DNA of 9,666 nucleotides, taken from positions 1-9,666 of the forward strand of contig CAKPPW010000034.1 in NCBI GenBank assembly GCA_934177995.1, given 5' to 3'. Position 1 is the first letter of the stretch; the number at the start of each line of letters is the position of its first letter. Below the pieces are notes generated by a model that was given only the letters and a program-made list of their open reading frames with translations, ran no database searches and had not been told where the DNA came from. This DNA is from an uncultured Bacilli bacterium. Its GTDB lineage: Bacteria > Bacillota_I > Bacilli_A > RF39 > UBA660. This document shows, piece by piece, positions 1 to 6,492 of the stretch. A program made the position numbers and the translations under genes.

Positions 1-788
1 CAGAACATACTGTAACATTAGATGATAAAAAATATGTAGCAGTTGTTACTTCATTTTTACATGTTGATGTTGATTATTATGACTATTATGGATTTCTATT
101 GATGGAAACTAAAGTAAGAGTGCATGGTGATTTTGGAAAAGGTGGTTATGACCCTTTCACTAATCCAAATATTTCTGATAGTGTTACTTATACCTATTAC
201 GATGATACTGGAAAAATAAAAACAAAAAGAATAGAAACATTTGTTAAAGATAAAAATGGTAAAGTAATAGATAAAAATAATTATAATATAGATAGTAATA
301 AATCTAATAGTTCTACTGATTATCTATTACCAGAAGATGAAGAAGTATTATATGAAAAGAAATTTAATAACACCATTTTGAGAATTGGTAAAGTAGATAA
401 TGTATTAGGACAAAATATGTTAGTAAATATTCTAAGAAGTAAAGACAATGGTAAAAACTCTTATGTTATATCAGATTATGTAATTCAAGTTAATAATGAA
501 GCAAAATTCTTATTTTTAAATGAAAACTTAGGATTTATAGCTAATACAGGTAAAATTTATTTAGATGATAATAAAATTAGTTTATATGTTACTAATAATG
601 GAGGTAAAACTTTTCTAAGTTCTAAATTTAATTATATAAATGAAGATGTTTCTTATCTAACAATAAAAAGTATGCCTTATTATGATAATAATACTTTAAT
701 ATTAAAATGTTTTATAGATGATGATAAAGAGTTAACATTTATTAGTAATGATAATGGACTTAATTGGAACTTAAAAAATAATAATTAA
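1..788 (+). CDS. Partial Asp-box (BNR) beta-propeller-like protein, 5' end outside window
   Basis: The frame is open from position 3 with no stop before TAA at 786-788, so the gene starts upstream. The TTG at 99 and ATG at 102 are internal and have no good ribosome binding site. The visible ~261 residues contain three Asp-box-like motifs: SKDNGK (about 434-451), TNNGGKTF (about 589-612) and SNDNGLNW (about 743-766). Between the first two is a segment of the FLNENLGFIA type. This S/T-x-D/N-x-G-x-T-W pattern, with 'GF' strands preceding it, is typical of BNR or Ycf48-like propeller blades, often found in secreted or lipoprotein carbohydrate-associated proteins. The N-terminal part is rich in Tyr, Asp and Lys and I do not recognise it. 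No signal peptide can be assessed because the start is missing. Substrate and function are unknown. Codon use matches the host genes. No clear terminator follows. Confidence 0.7.
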   Translation, partial: EHTVTLDDKKYVAVVTSFLHVDVDYYDYYGFLLMETKVRVHGDFGKGGYDPFTNPNISDSVTYTYYDDTGKIKTKRIETFVKDKNGKVIDKNNYNIDSNKSNSSTDYLLPEDEEVLYEKKFNNTILRIGKVDNVLGQNMLVNILRSKDNGKNSYVISDYVIQVNNEAKFLFLNENLGFIANTGKIYLDDNKISLYVTNNGGKTFLSSKFNYINEDVSYLTIKSMPYYDNNTLILKCFIDDDKELTFISNDNGLNWNLKNNN

Positions 789-857
789 TATTTCTATATT
801 TGTTAAGTTATACAAAAAAATATTTTAAATAGGAAATATATATGTTATTATATTTGC

Positions 858-878
858 AGACTTTTGTAGTCTCAAGGA
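858..878 (+). promoter_or_regulatory. Small hairpin next to the ribosome binding site of the ankyrin gene
   Basis: AGACT (858-862) and AGTCT (868-872) form a 5-bp stem with loop TTTGT, directly followed by AAGGA (874-878). The preceding 843-851 reads TG-T-TATTAT, a possible extended -10 that would start transcription near 858. The stem is short and the promoter has no matching -35, so both are tentative. Confidence 0.3.
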
Positions 879-890
879 ATGGTGATATTA

Positions 891-3044
891 ATGAAAGAAA
901 ACAAAAAAGTAAATATATGGTATAGAAATTTAAAATTAGAAGAAATAATATCATATTTTAATTTATCAGCTGATGAAATAACCTATGAATCAATAAAAGA
1001 GGTATTACTAAAAGATCTTGATGTTCAAGAGTATAATTCTGCATTAAATATTATATTATTTTGTGGTTTGCAAGAGAAAAAACAAATCGATACAGTAAAG
1101 AGTTTGAAATTTATAGAAGTTTTGTTACAAAATGGTTTTAATGCAAATTATTGTGCTCCTTTTTATGGCGTTAATCTTATTCAATTTGCTCTTGAAAAAG
1201 GTTATTCAACAGAGTTTGTAGTTGATCTTATTAATTTAACAAAAAAGTATAATTTAAATGTTAATGCAAGAGACACTAAAGGAAATAGTATTATTCATAC
1301 AGCAATAGAAACTAGAAATTATTTAGGAGAAATTCTCCCATTAATGAAAGCTTTAGGAAAAGAATTTGATTTTAATTGTAAAGATAAAAATGGAAAAGAT
1401 ATAATTGTAAAATTTAATATGTGCAAAAATAAAGCTCGAAGAGACTTGTTAGATGCTAAAGAAGAAATTGAATATTATAAGAATGAAGAAAACAATCATT
1501 GGCTAAAATATAAAAAAGAGTATCCTTATGATTATCAGATGAAAAAGTTCAATATTGATAGATTTATAAGTGAAGAAAATAAAGAAATGTTGTTGCAAGC
1601 AGCAGAATATGAGGAGAAGTTTAATTATATCAGTTCTTATTATGATAGGTTAGTAAGTGAAGAAAATTCTTTTCGTAAAACCATCAATTGGTTACGAAAT
1701 CCTAATGGTAAGTTATCTAAACCAGTGAAAAAGTCAGAGCGAATAACTTCTACGCCAAACTTAGATTTGAAACAAGTTAAGCAGAATACAGTATCAAATC
1801 ATAAAAGCTTAAATGATTATTTGTTTTTGAAGGTTGACAATATTTTATCTAAATTGACTTTTAATTTTATTATTCAAAACAAAGAAGTATTAACTAAATT
1901 AAAAGATAAATTAGTAGCATTGACTAATGATGAAACTATCTCTTTAGGCGATAAGAAAGTGGTGGTTACTAAATTAGAAACTTTTGATGAAATGATTCAG
2001 CAAACACTTGCAAAAGAAATAGAAGTATTAAAGACATCTAATGATATTTCTTATTTGAGTGATTTAGAAAGTCAATTACAAGAAAATGGTTTTCAAGTTC
2101 AACAACAAATGGTAAGAAAGATTATAAATGATTATCAAAATAAAGTAAAAGAGTTAGCTAATAATATAAAGTATAACTTAACTTTAGAAAATAGTAGAGA
2201 AATAGAGAAAGTCCTTAGTACTTTGGCTAGTGAAGATAAGAAAAAATTAATTAAAGACTTTCAACCTAGAAAAAAGAATTTGGTAGAAACTATTGATAAA
2301 TTTGAAAAGTTACAGTTATCATCTGTTATTTTTAGTGTAGAGCAATTACCTAAAGAAGTATATTCTCAATATAATTTAACTAAGTTGAATGAAATGATTA
2401 TTAAGATGAAAAGAGAAAAGTCTAACCAAAATAATAGAAAAAGTTCAAAATTGCAAGTTGATTCTAGTAATAATTTATTATCTAAAAATTTAAAATTAGT
2501 TAGAAAAAGAAATTTTTCATTAATAGAACCAGTAGTTTCAGCAGAAAAATTAACAAAAACAGAACTTTTAAATCAACAAGAGTCAGTAAAAAAGGCTCTA
2601 GAAATATATCAAGCTCAAATTAATAAGTTAAGAGATGATATTATAAATAATTTAACACTAAATAATATTGATGAGTTTAGAGAAATTATAGCTGTATTAG
2701 ATGATAGTAACAAAGAAGAGTTATCTGAAATATTTGAAACTAAAGAAAGTAAGCTGTTAAATCTTATTGAAAAGATGCAATCAACTCCTTCCTATGGAAT
2801 GGAGAAGTTGCCTAAAGAGTTATATTCTGACTATAATTTAAGTATCTTAAAAAAACTAGTAAAAGAAACGAAAAAGGATAGATTTATTGGCGATACAATG
2901 ATAAATATTAGATTACAAAGTGAATTTGCACCTATATTAACATCGAAAAGTCTTAGTGTACTTGAACAGGCTGAATTTCAAGAGCAAATGAAAACTTTAG
3001 AAAATCAAACTTTTAGTAGTAAAGTAAAGGTAAAGAAAAAATAG
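891..3044 (+). CDS. Ankyrin-repeat protein with duplicated C-terminal helical module
   Basis: I chose ATG 891 (717 aa) over ATG 879 because AAGGA at 874-878 touches ATG 879 directly, whereas GGTGA (881-885) and AAGGA give usable spacing to 891. Residues ~46-170 carry divergent ankyrin repeats: GVNLIQFALEKG, then NARDTKGNSIIHTAIE, then CKDKNGKDII, each at the expected ~33-40 residue spacing. After ~residue 175 the protein is highly charged (K/E/N-rich) and predicted helical or coiled-coil. Two copies of a ~90-residue module follow, at about 412-510 and 572-663. Both start with YQ and contain NLTL-N, a charged helix, and the signature LPKE[VL]YS[QD]YNL. There is no signal peptide or membrane segment, so it is probably cytoplasmic, possibly an effector- or scaffold-like binding protein; its function is unknown. 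Its last codons overlap a recombinase fragment in another frame, so the C-terminal ~8 residues (SKVKVKKK) may be acquired at a rearrangement junction. Confidence 0.75.
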   Translation: MKENKKVNIWYRNLKLEEIISYFNLSADEITYESIKEVLLKDLDVQEYNSALNIILFCGLQEKKQIDTVKSLKFIEVLLQNGFNANYCAPFYGVNLIQFALEKGYSTEFVVDLINLTKKYNLNVNARDTKGNSIIHTAIETRNYLGEILPLMKALGKEFDFNCKDKNGKDIIVKFNMCKNKARRDLLDAKEEIEYYKNEENNHWLKYKKEYPYDYQMKKFNIDRFISEENKEMLLQAAEYEEKFNYISSYYDRLVSEENSFRKTINWLRNPNGKLSKPVKKSERITSTPNLDLKQVKQNTVSNHKSLNDYLFLKVDNILSKLTFNFIIQNKEVLTKLKDKLVALTNDETISLGDKKVVVTKLETFDEMIQQTLAKEIEVLKTSNDISYLSDLESQLQENGFQVQQQMVRKIINDYQNKVKELANNIKYNLTLENSREIEKVLSTLASEDKKKLIKDFQPRKKNLVETIDKFEKLQLSSVIFSVEQLPKEVYSQYNLTKLNEMIIKMKREKSNQNNRKSSKLQVDSSNNLLSKNLKLVRKRNFSLIEPVVSAEKLTKTELLNQQESVKKALEIYQAQINKLRDDIINNLTLNNIDEFREIIAVLDDSNKEELSEIFETKESKLLNLIEKMQSTPSYGMEKLPKELYSDYNLSILKKLVKETKKDRFIGDTMINIRLQSEFAPILTSKSLSVLEQAEFQEQMKTLENQTFSSKVKVKKK

Positions 3045-3352
3045 TTGTATTTACAAAAGAAAATGGTTTATATGTAGGGACTGATTTAACAAGATATCCA
3101 TTTAAAATTATTCATAATGAGTTAGAAATTAAAAAATGTAGATTCTATGATTTAAGAGGAAGTTATGCAACTAAGATATTAACTAATGGAATTGAGATAA
3201 GAGATGTCGCTGATATACTTGGACATAGAAATGTAGAAACAACGGAAAATTATTATATTTCAAGTACAGAAAAATCTAGACGATTAGCAACTGATGTTTT
3301 TGATAAGATAACAAAATCTGAAATTATAGAAGAAATTATTAAATATGAATAA
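3023..3352 (+). pseudogene. C-terminal fragment of a tyrosine recombinase/integrase (phage integrase family)
   Basis: The frame at 3023-3352 (TAA 3350-3352) has no start codon with a ribosome binding site and encodes only ~109 residues. These match the catalytic end of a Tn916/XerC-like tyrosine recombinase. FYDLRGSYAT is the second-Arg box (usually H-x-L-R-H; here the His positions are Tyr and Gly). Then come ILGHRNVETTENYY, which gives the conserved GH and the nucleophile Tyr (codons at 3251/3254), and a charged tail. The N-terminal DNA-binding domain and the first catalytic Arg are missing, so it cannot be active on its own. It overlaps the last 22 bases of the ankyrin ORF in a different frame, which points to a deletion or recombination junction there. 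It is probably the remnant of an integrated mobile element. The family assignment is firm; the element type is unknown. Confidence 0.8.
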
Positions 3353-3365
3353 TCCGGCAGATCCA

Positions 3366-3394
3366 TTGATAAAAATAAATATTTATAGTATAAT
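3366..3394 (+). promoter_or_regulatory. Orphan sigma-A-like promoter
   Basis: TTGATA (3366-3371), a 17-bp spacer and TATAAT (3389-3394) are near consensus, with an expected start near 3401. A weaker second candidate lies downstream: TTGGCA (3421-3426), 18 bp, TATAAT (3445-3450). No intact gene follows; any transcript would run through the palindrome and the SEC-C remnant to the terminator at 3681-3713. It may be the promoter of a lost gene or of a small RNA. Confidence 0.5.
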
Positions 3395-3464
3395 GAATAT
3401 GCAAAAAATAAAAACGCACATTGGCATTTGTTATATATAAAGAATATAATGACCTTAGTAAATG

Positions 3465-3496
3465 AATGCAAACATTGTTTGCGATTTGTTTGCATT
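3465..3496. repeat. Inverted repeat AATGCAAAC / GTTTGCATT with a third internal half-site
   Basis: AATGCAAAC (3465-3473) and GTTTGCATT (3488-3496) are perfect reverse complements. A second GTTTGC lies between them (3477-3482), so the left arm can pair with either right arm. It sits ~110 bp downstream of the integrase fragment, where tyrosine-recombinase elements often keep their att core and arm sites. It could equally be an operator or an RNA hairpin. Confidence 0.55.
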
Positions 3497-3521
3497 AGAG
3501 GAATATTTATAATAACAAAAA

Positions 3522-3609
3522 TACTATAAATATTATAAATATAATAGATTACCAAGACGGTAAAGCCTTGAAATATCAATAATATTATAAATATTATAAG
3601 TATTATAAA
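3522..3609 (+). repeat. Short tandem repeat with 9-bp unit TATTATAAA in two clusters
   Basis: Three near-identical units occupy 3583-3591, 3592-3600 and 3601-3609 (the second ends in G). An earlier cluster holds TACTATAAA (3522-3530), TATTATAAA (3531-3539) and a degenerate third unit (3540-3548). The clusters flank a non-repetitive 34-bp stretch (3549-3582). A 9-bp unit preserves reading frame, so it could descend from a coding repeat, or from slippage in AT-rich decaying DNA. Confidence 0.6.
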
Positions 3610-3610
3610 T

Positions 3611-3670
3611 ATGGGAGTTCTTACAACTTGTGGCAGCGGCAAAAAGTATAAAAAATGCTGTGGGAAATAA
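3611..3670 (+). pseudogene. SEC-C zinc-binding motif remnant
   Basis: A 19-codon frame (ATG 3611, TAA 3668-3670) ends in CGSGKKYKKCCGK, an unmistakable SEC-C motif (C-x-C-x8-C-C/H) as found at the end of SecA and of many small SEC-C proteins. The first Cys of the motif is Thr here, so zinc binding would be impaired. No ribosome binding site precedes the ATG, and the frame is closed upstream by TGA at 3569-3571. A strong terminator follows at once (3681-3713), as expected for the tail of a formerly longer gene. The parent gene cannot be identified. Confidence 0.6.
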
Positions 3671-3680
3671 TTTTAAAATA

Positions 3681-3713
3681 AGAATGTTATCATAAAAATG
3701 ATAATGTTTTTTT
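3681..3713 (+). terminator. Rho-independent terminator after the SEC-C remnant
   Basis: A 13-bp stem including three G-U wobbles (3681-3693 with 3698-3710) closes an AAAA loop, and the 3' arm runs into a T-tract ending at 3713. Confidence 0.8.
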
Positions 3714-3729
3714 GTAAATAATAGTTTAT

Positions 3730-3774
3730 CATTACTAAAAAGTTACACAAGTGTAAAAAGTTAGTAATGGAGGG
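3730..3774 (+). promoter_or_regulatory. Long hairpin abutting a GGAGGG ribosome binding site
   Basis: CATTACTAA (3730-3738) pairs perfectly with TTAGTAATG (3761-3769). Inside, TTACAC (3743-3748) pairs with GTGTAA (3751-3756), and the two stems are separated by a symmetric AAAG/AAAG internal loop. The last G of the stem is the first G of GGAGGG (3769-3774). The same DNA contains the direct repeat TAAAAAGTTA at 3736-3745 and 3754-3763. It could act as an RNA translational switch or as a repressor operator for the gene that began at 3779. Confidence 0.55.
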
Positions 3775-3778
3775 TACT

Positions 3779-3847
3779 ATGGAAATTGAAAGAAATTATT
3801 ATTTAAAGAAATTATTATTGTTAAATATCAAAACGAACAAGGGATAG
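3779..3847 (+). pseudogene. N-terminal stub resembling an AAA/DUF4143-type ATPase gene
   Basis: ATG 3779 sits five bases after a strong GGAGGG site and opens a 22-codon frame beginning MEIERNYYLKKL, closed by TAG at 3845-3847. The opening M-x-I-x-R-x-YY-L-x-K-L is typical of the start of the AAA_14/DUF4143 ATPases common in gut Firmicutes, in which a P-loop follows ~15-20 residues later. No P-loop is visible here in any frame. A second tiny frame at 3853-3903 (starts MGIYDFLLDD) is not recognisable. I read this as the preserved head of a deleted gene. A genuine 22-aa small peptide is the alternative, because its translation signals are intact. Confidence 0.4.
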
Positions 3848-3913
3848 TTATTATGGGAATATATGACTTTCTATTAGATGATAATAGTCTTTTGAAAAAT
3901 TGACAATATTCTT

Positions 3914-3942
3914 TTGACAAAAAGCTATTTCTATAGTATAGT
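3914..3942 (+). promoter_or_regulatory. Sigma-A promoter for rpsO-pnp
   Basis: TTGACA (3914-3919), exactly 17 bp, TATAGT (3937-3942); predicted start near 3949. Another TTGACA at 3900-3905 has no matching -10 at proper distance. Confidence 0.85.
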
Positions 3943-3949
3943 ATGTACA

Positions 3950-4033
3950 GTTACCTGTTCTCGTATTAAGCAGTTCTTCCTACTACTTTTTATTAGAATA
4001 TGGTGGATTTATTAAAGAAAGGAAGTGTTAGTA
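3950..4033 (+). promoter_or_regulatory. Structured rpsO leader, candidate S15 autoregulatory element
   Basis: The ~85-nt leader can form CTGTT (3955-3959) with AGCAG (3969-3973), a stem that contains a G-C pair next to a U-G pair. Downstream, CTTCCT (3976-3981) is the exact complement of the ribosome binding site AGGAAG (4020-4025). The overlapping TTCTT (3974-3978) can instead pair with AAGAA just before the site, and CTAC with GTGG nearer the middle. Alternative pairings around the Shine-Dalgarno suit translational feedback by S15, known for rpsO in several bacterial groups with unrelated leader folds. Confidence 0.5.
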
Positions 4034-4303
4034 ATGGCTTTAACAAAGATTGAAAAACAACAAATCATCAAAGAATTCGCAAGAGATGAAAAAGATACTG
4101 GTTCAACAGAAGTACAAATCGCTATTTTAACAAAAGAAATAGAAAAGTTAACAGCTCATTTAAAAGAACATAAACATGATTATCATTCAAATCGTGGTCT
4201 TTTAATGAAAGTTGGACAACGTCGTAGTCTACTTAAGTATTTAGCTAAGACTGATGTAGCAAAGTATCGTGAAGTTGTTAAAAAATTAGGACTTAGAAAG
4301 TAA
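4034..4303 (+). CDS. rpsO: 30S ribosomal protein S15
   Basis: S15 is a primary 16S rRNA-binding protein that organises the central domain of the 30S subunit and contributes a bridge to the 50S. I chose ATG 4034 (89 aa, the normal family length) because AAGGAA at 4019-4024 is spaced nine bases from it; the in-frame GTG at 4025 overlaps that site. Hallmarks are present: DTGSTEVQIAILT near residue 20, the LTAHLKEHKHDYHSNRGLL segment in the middle, and QRRSLLKYL toward the end, all rRNA-contacting regions. It is followed by pnp, a widely conserved order. It has its own promoter and a structured leader, and its stop codon lies inside a hairpin that probably attenuates transcription into pnp. Confidence 0.98.
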   Translation: MALTKIEKQQIIKEFARDEKDTGSTEVQIAILTKEIEKLTAHLKEHKHDYHSNRGLLMKVGQRRSLLKYLAKTDVAKYREVVKKLGLRK

Positions 4304-4329
4304 CACTAAATACTAGTGTTTCTTTTTCT
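4302..4329 (+). terminator. Intergenic terminator/attenuator between rpsO and pnp
   Basis: AACACTA (4302-4308) and TAGTGTT (4314-4320) form a perfect 7-bp stem with loop AATAC, followed by TCTTTTTCT. The stem includes the last two bases of the rpsO stop codon. It is weak enough to be partial, which would give more S15 than PNPase mRNA. Confidence 0.6.
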
Positions 4330-4345
4330 ATAGATAGAAAAGAGG
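4324..4345 (+). promoter_or_regulatory. Second hairpin adjoining the pnp ribosome binding site
   Basis: TTTTCTA (4324-4330) and TAGAAAA (4335-4341) pair around a TAGA loop, and the ribosome binding site GAGG (4342-4345) follows at once. Its left arm shares the T-tract of the preceding terminator, so the two signals overlap. A stem at this place is suggestive of RNase III/PNPase-type control as known for E. coli pnp, but that role here is inference. Confidence 0.4.
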
Positions 4346-4350
4346 TATGT

Positions 4351-6492
4351 ATGAAAAAAGTATTTGAACTTGATTTTCATGGTAGAAAGATTGTAGTAGA
4401 ACAAGGAGAACTTGCTAAACAAGCAACTGGTTCTGTTTTAGTTCGTTATAATGATACAGTAATACTTACGGCAGTAGTAGTAGGAAAAACAGCTAACTTA
4501 TTAAGTGACTTTTTCCCATTAACAGTTAACTATCAAGAAAAACTTTATTCAGTAGGAAAGATTCCTGGTGGCTTTATTAAAAGAGAAGGAAGACCAACTG
4601 ATGCGGCGACCCTTGCTGCTAGAATGATTGATAGACCAATGCGACCTTTATTTAAGGAAGATTTTAAGCATGAAGTACAAATCATTAATACAGTTTTATC
4701 AGTAGATCAAGATTGTTCACCAGAACTTACTGCTATGTTTGGATCAAGTCTTGCTACTATGTTAACAGGCGCTCCTTTTTTAGGACCAGTAGCAGGAGTA
4801 AAGATTGGTTATATAAATAATAAATTTGTAGTTAATCCAACTCAAGAAGAATTAGCAAATAGTAAATTAGACCTTACCGTAGCCGGTACAATTGATGCAA
4901 TTACAATGGTAGAAGCTGGTAGTAAAGAGTTAGATGAAGATACTATGCTTGATGCTTTAATGTTAGCTCATGAAGAGATAAAGAAACTTTGTAAATTTCA
5001 ATTAGATATTTTAAGTGAGTATGATATTAAAGAAATGGAATATGAAAAAATTGAAATCGAAGATGAGTTAAGAAGTGAAGTAGAAAGTCTTTGCTCTAAA
5101 GATATAGATGAAGCTTTAAGAATAAAAGCTAAACAAGAAAGATACCAAAGATTAGATGAAATTAAAGAGAATATTTTAACTAAATATAAGGAAGAAAATA
5201 AAGAAGCAGAAGACTTAGATATCTTATTATATAAAGTAAGTAAAATAATTAGTGATACAGAATATAACTTGTTTAGAAAGATAATAGTTAAAGAAAAATT
5301 AAGAAGTGATGGTAGACGTTTTGATGAAATAAGACCACTTAGTGCTTCTATTGATTTATTACCAAGAACGCATGGTTCTGCTTTATTTACTAGAGGAGAA
5401 ACTCAAAGTTTATCAGTAACTACCCTAGGAGCTTTAGGAGAACATCAGATTTTAGATGGCCTATCTTTAGAAGATGAAAAAAGATTTATGTTACACTATA
5501 ACTTTCCACAGTTTTCTGTTGGAGAAACAGGTAGATATGGAGCACCAGGTAGACGTGAGATTGGTCATGGAGCACTAGGTGAGAGAGCATTATTACAAGT
5601 TATTCCTAGTGAAGAAGAATTTCCTTATACCATAAGAGTAGTATCCGAAATACTAGAAAGTAATGGAAGTAGTTCGCAAGCATCTATTTGTGCTGGATGT
5701 ATGAGTCTAATGGCTGCCGGAGTTCCTATTAAAGCTCCAGTTGCCGGTATTGCTATGGGATTAATCACTCATGATGATGATTATATTATTCTAACAGATA
5801 TCGCTGGGATGGAAGATCATTTAGGAGATATGGACTTTAAAGTAGCAGGAACAGAAGAAGGTATTTGTGCCTTACAAATGGATATCAAGATTAAAGGTGT
5901 TACTAAAGATATTTTAAAACAAGCTTTAGCCCAAGCTAAAAAAGCAAGACATCAAATTCTAAGTGTTATAACAGATACTATTAAAGAACCAAGAAAAGAA
6001 GTTTCTAAGTATGCTCCTAAGACAGAAGTATTTTATATTTCTCCTAATAAGATAAGAGACGTTATCGGTAAAGGTGGAGAAATGATTACTAAGATTATCT
6101 GTGAAGCAAGTCATGTTAATGATGTAAATAGTATCGGTGCAGTTAAGGTTGACTTAGAAGATGATGGTAGAGTAATTATTTATCATACCGATAAAGAAGT
6201 AATTGATAAGACTAAAGAGATGATTGTAAATGTTGCTCGTGAAGTTGAACAAGGAAAGATTTACTCTGTTAAAGTACTAAAGGTAGAAGAATTTGGCTGT
6301 GTTATTGAATTATGGCCAGGTTGTGAAGGATTTGTTCACATCTCACAATTAGATACAACACGTGTCAATAAGTGTGAAGATGTGGTAAGTGTTGGAGATA
6401 CTATTTTAGTAAAAGCTTTAGGACTAGACAAGAGAGGAAAACAAAGTTTTTCACGAAAAGAAGCAATGAAAGAGATGAAACAGTCTAAATAA
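4351..6492 (+). CDS. pnp: Polyribonucleotide nucleotidyltransferase (PNPase)
   Basis: PNPase degrades RNA 3'->5' by phosphorolysis, releasing nucleoside diphosphates, and acts in mRNA turnover and sRNA metabolism, often in a degradosome. The 713-aa product has the complete architecture: first RNase PH domain (~12-143), an all-helical linker with many charged residues (~150-310), second RNase PH domain from ~320 (SDGRRFDEIRPL), KH domain with IGKGG at 572-576, and S1 domain (~633-700, GFVHISQL). The active-site segments are intact: NGSSSQAS with Ser 440-442, and HLGDMDFKVAGT with Asp 493/495; phosphate-site residues in FSVGETGRYG and RREIGHGAL are also present. ATG 4351 has GAGG five bases upstream. 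The gene lies 47 bp after rpsO, is probably co-transcribed with it, and ends in a terminator that overlaps its stop codon. Confidence 0.98.
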   Translation: MKKVFELDFHGRKIVVEQGELAKQATGSVLVRYNDTVILTAVVVGKTANLLSDFFPLTVNYQEKLYSVGKIPGGFIKREGRPTDAATLAARMIDRPMRPLFKEDFKHEVQIINTVLSVDQDCSPELTAMFGSSLATMLTGAPFLGPVAGVKIGYINNKFVVNPTQEELANSKLDLTVAGTIDAITMVEAGSKELDEDTMLDALMLAHEEIKKLCKFQLDILSEYDIKEMEYEKIEIEDELRSEVESLCSKDIDEALRIKAKQERYQRLDEIKENILTKYKEENKEAEDLDILLYKVSKIISDTEYNLFRKIIVKEKLRSDGRRFDEIRPLSASIDLLPRTHGSALFTRGETQSLSVTTLGALGEHQILDGLSLEDEKRFMLHYNFPQFSVGETGRYGAPGRREIGHGALGERALLQVIPSEEEFPYTIRVVSEILESNGSSSQASICAGCMSLMAAGVPIKAPVAGIAMGLITHDDDYIILTDIAGMEDHLGDMDFKVAGTEEGICALQMDIKIKGVTKDILKQALAQAKKARHQILSVITDTIKEPRKEVSKYAPKTEVFYISPNKIRDVIGKGGEMITKIICEASHVNDVNSIGAVKVDLEDDGRVIIYHTDKEVIDKTKEMIVNVAREVEQGKIYSVKVLKVEEFGCVIELWPGCEGFVHISQLDTTRVNKCEDVVSVGDTILVKALGLDKRGKQSFSRKEAMKEMKQSK

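Noticed and set aside
800..830. Sigma-A promoter before the ankyrin gene (TTGTTA with an AT-rich -10)
   Set aside because: The correctly spaced hexamer is TTTTAA, too weak to separate from AT-rich background.
3449..3529. 26-codon frame starting MTLVNECKHC across the palindrome
   Set aside because: No ribosome binding site before ATG 3449, and the Cys pattern is produced by the inverted repeat; no known family.
3253..3642. 129-codon reverse-strand open frame
   Set aside because: It runs antisense through the integrase tail, the palindrome and AT repeats; its Ile/Phe-rich product reflects base composition, and it has no ribosome binding site or recognisable family.
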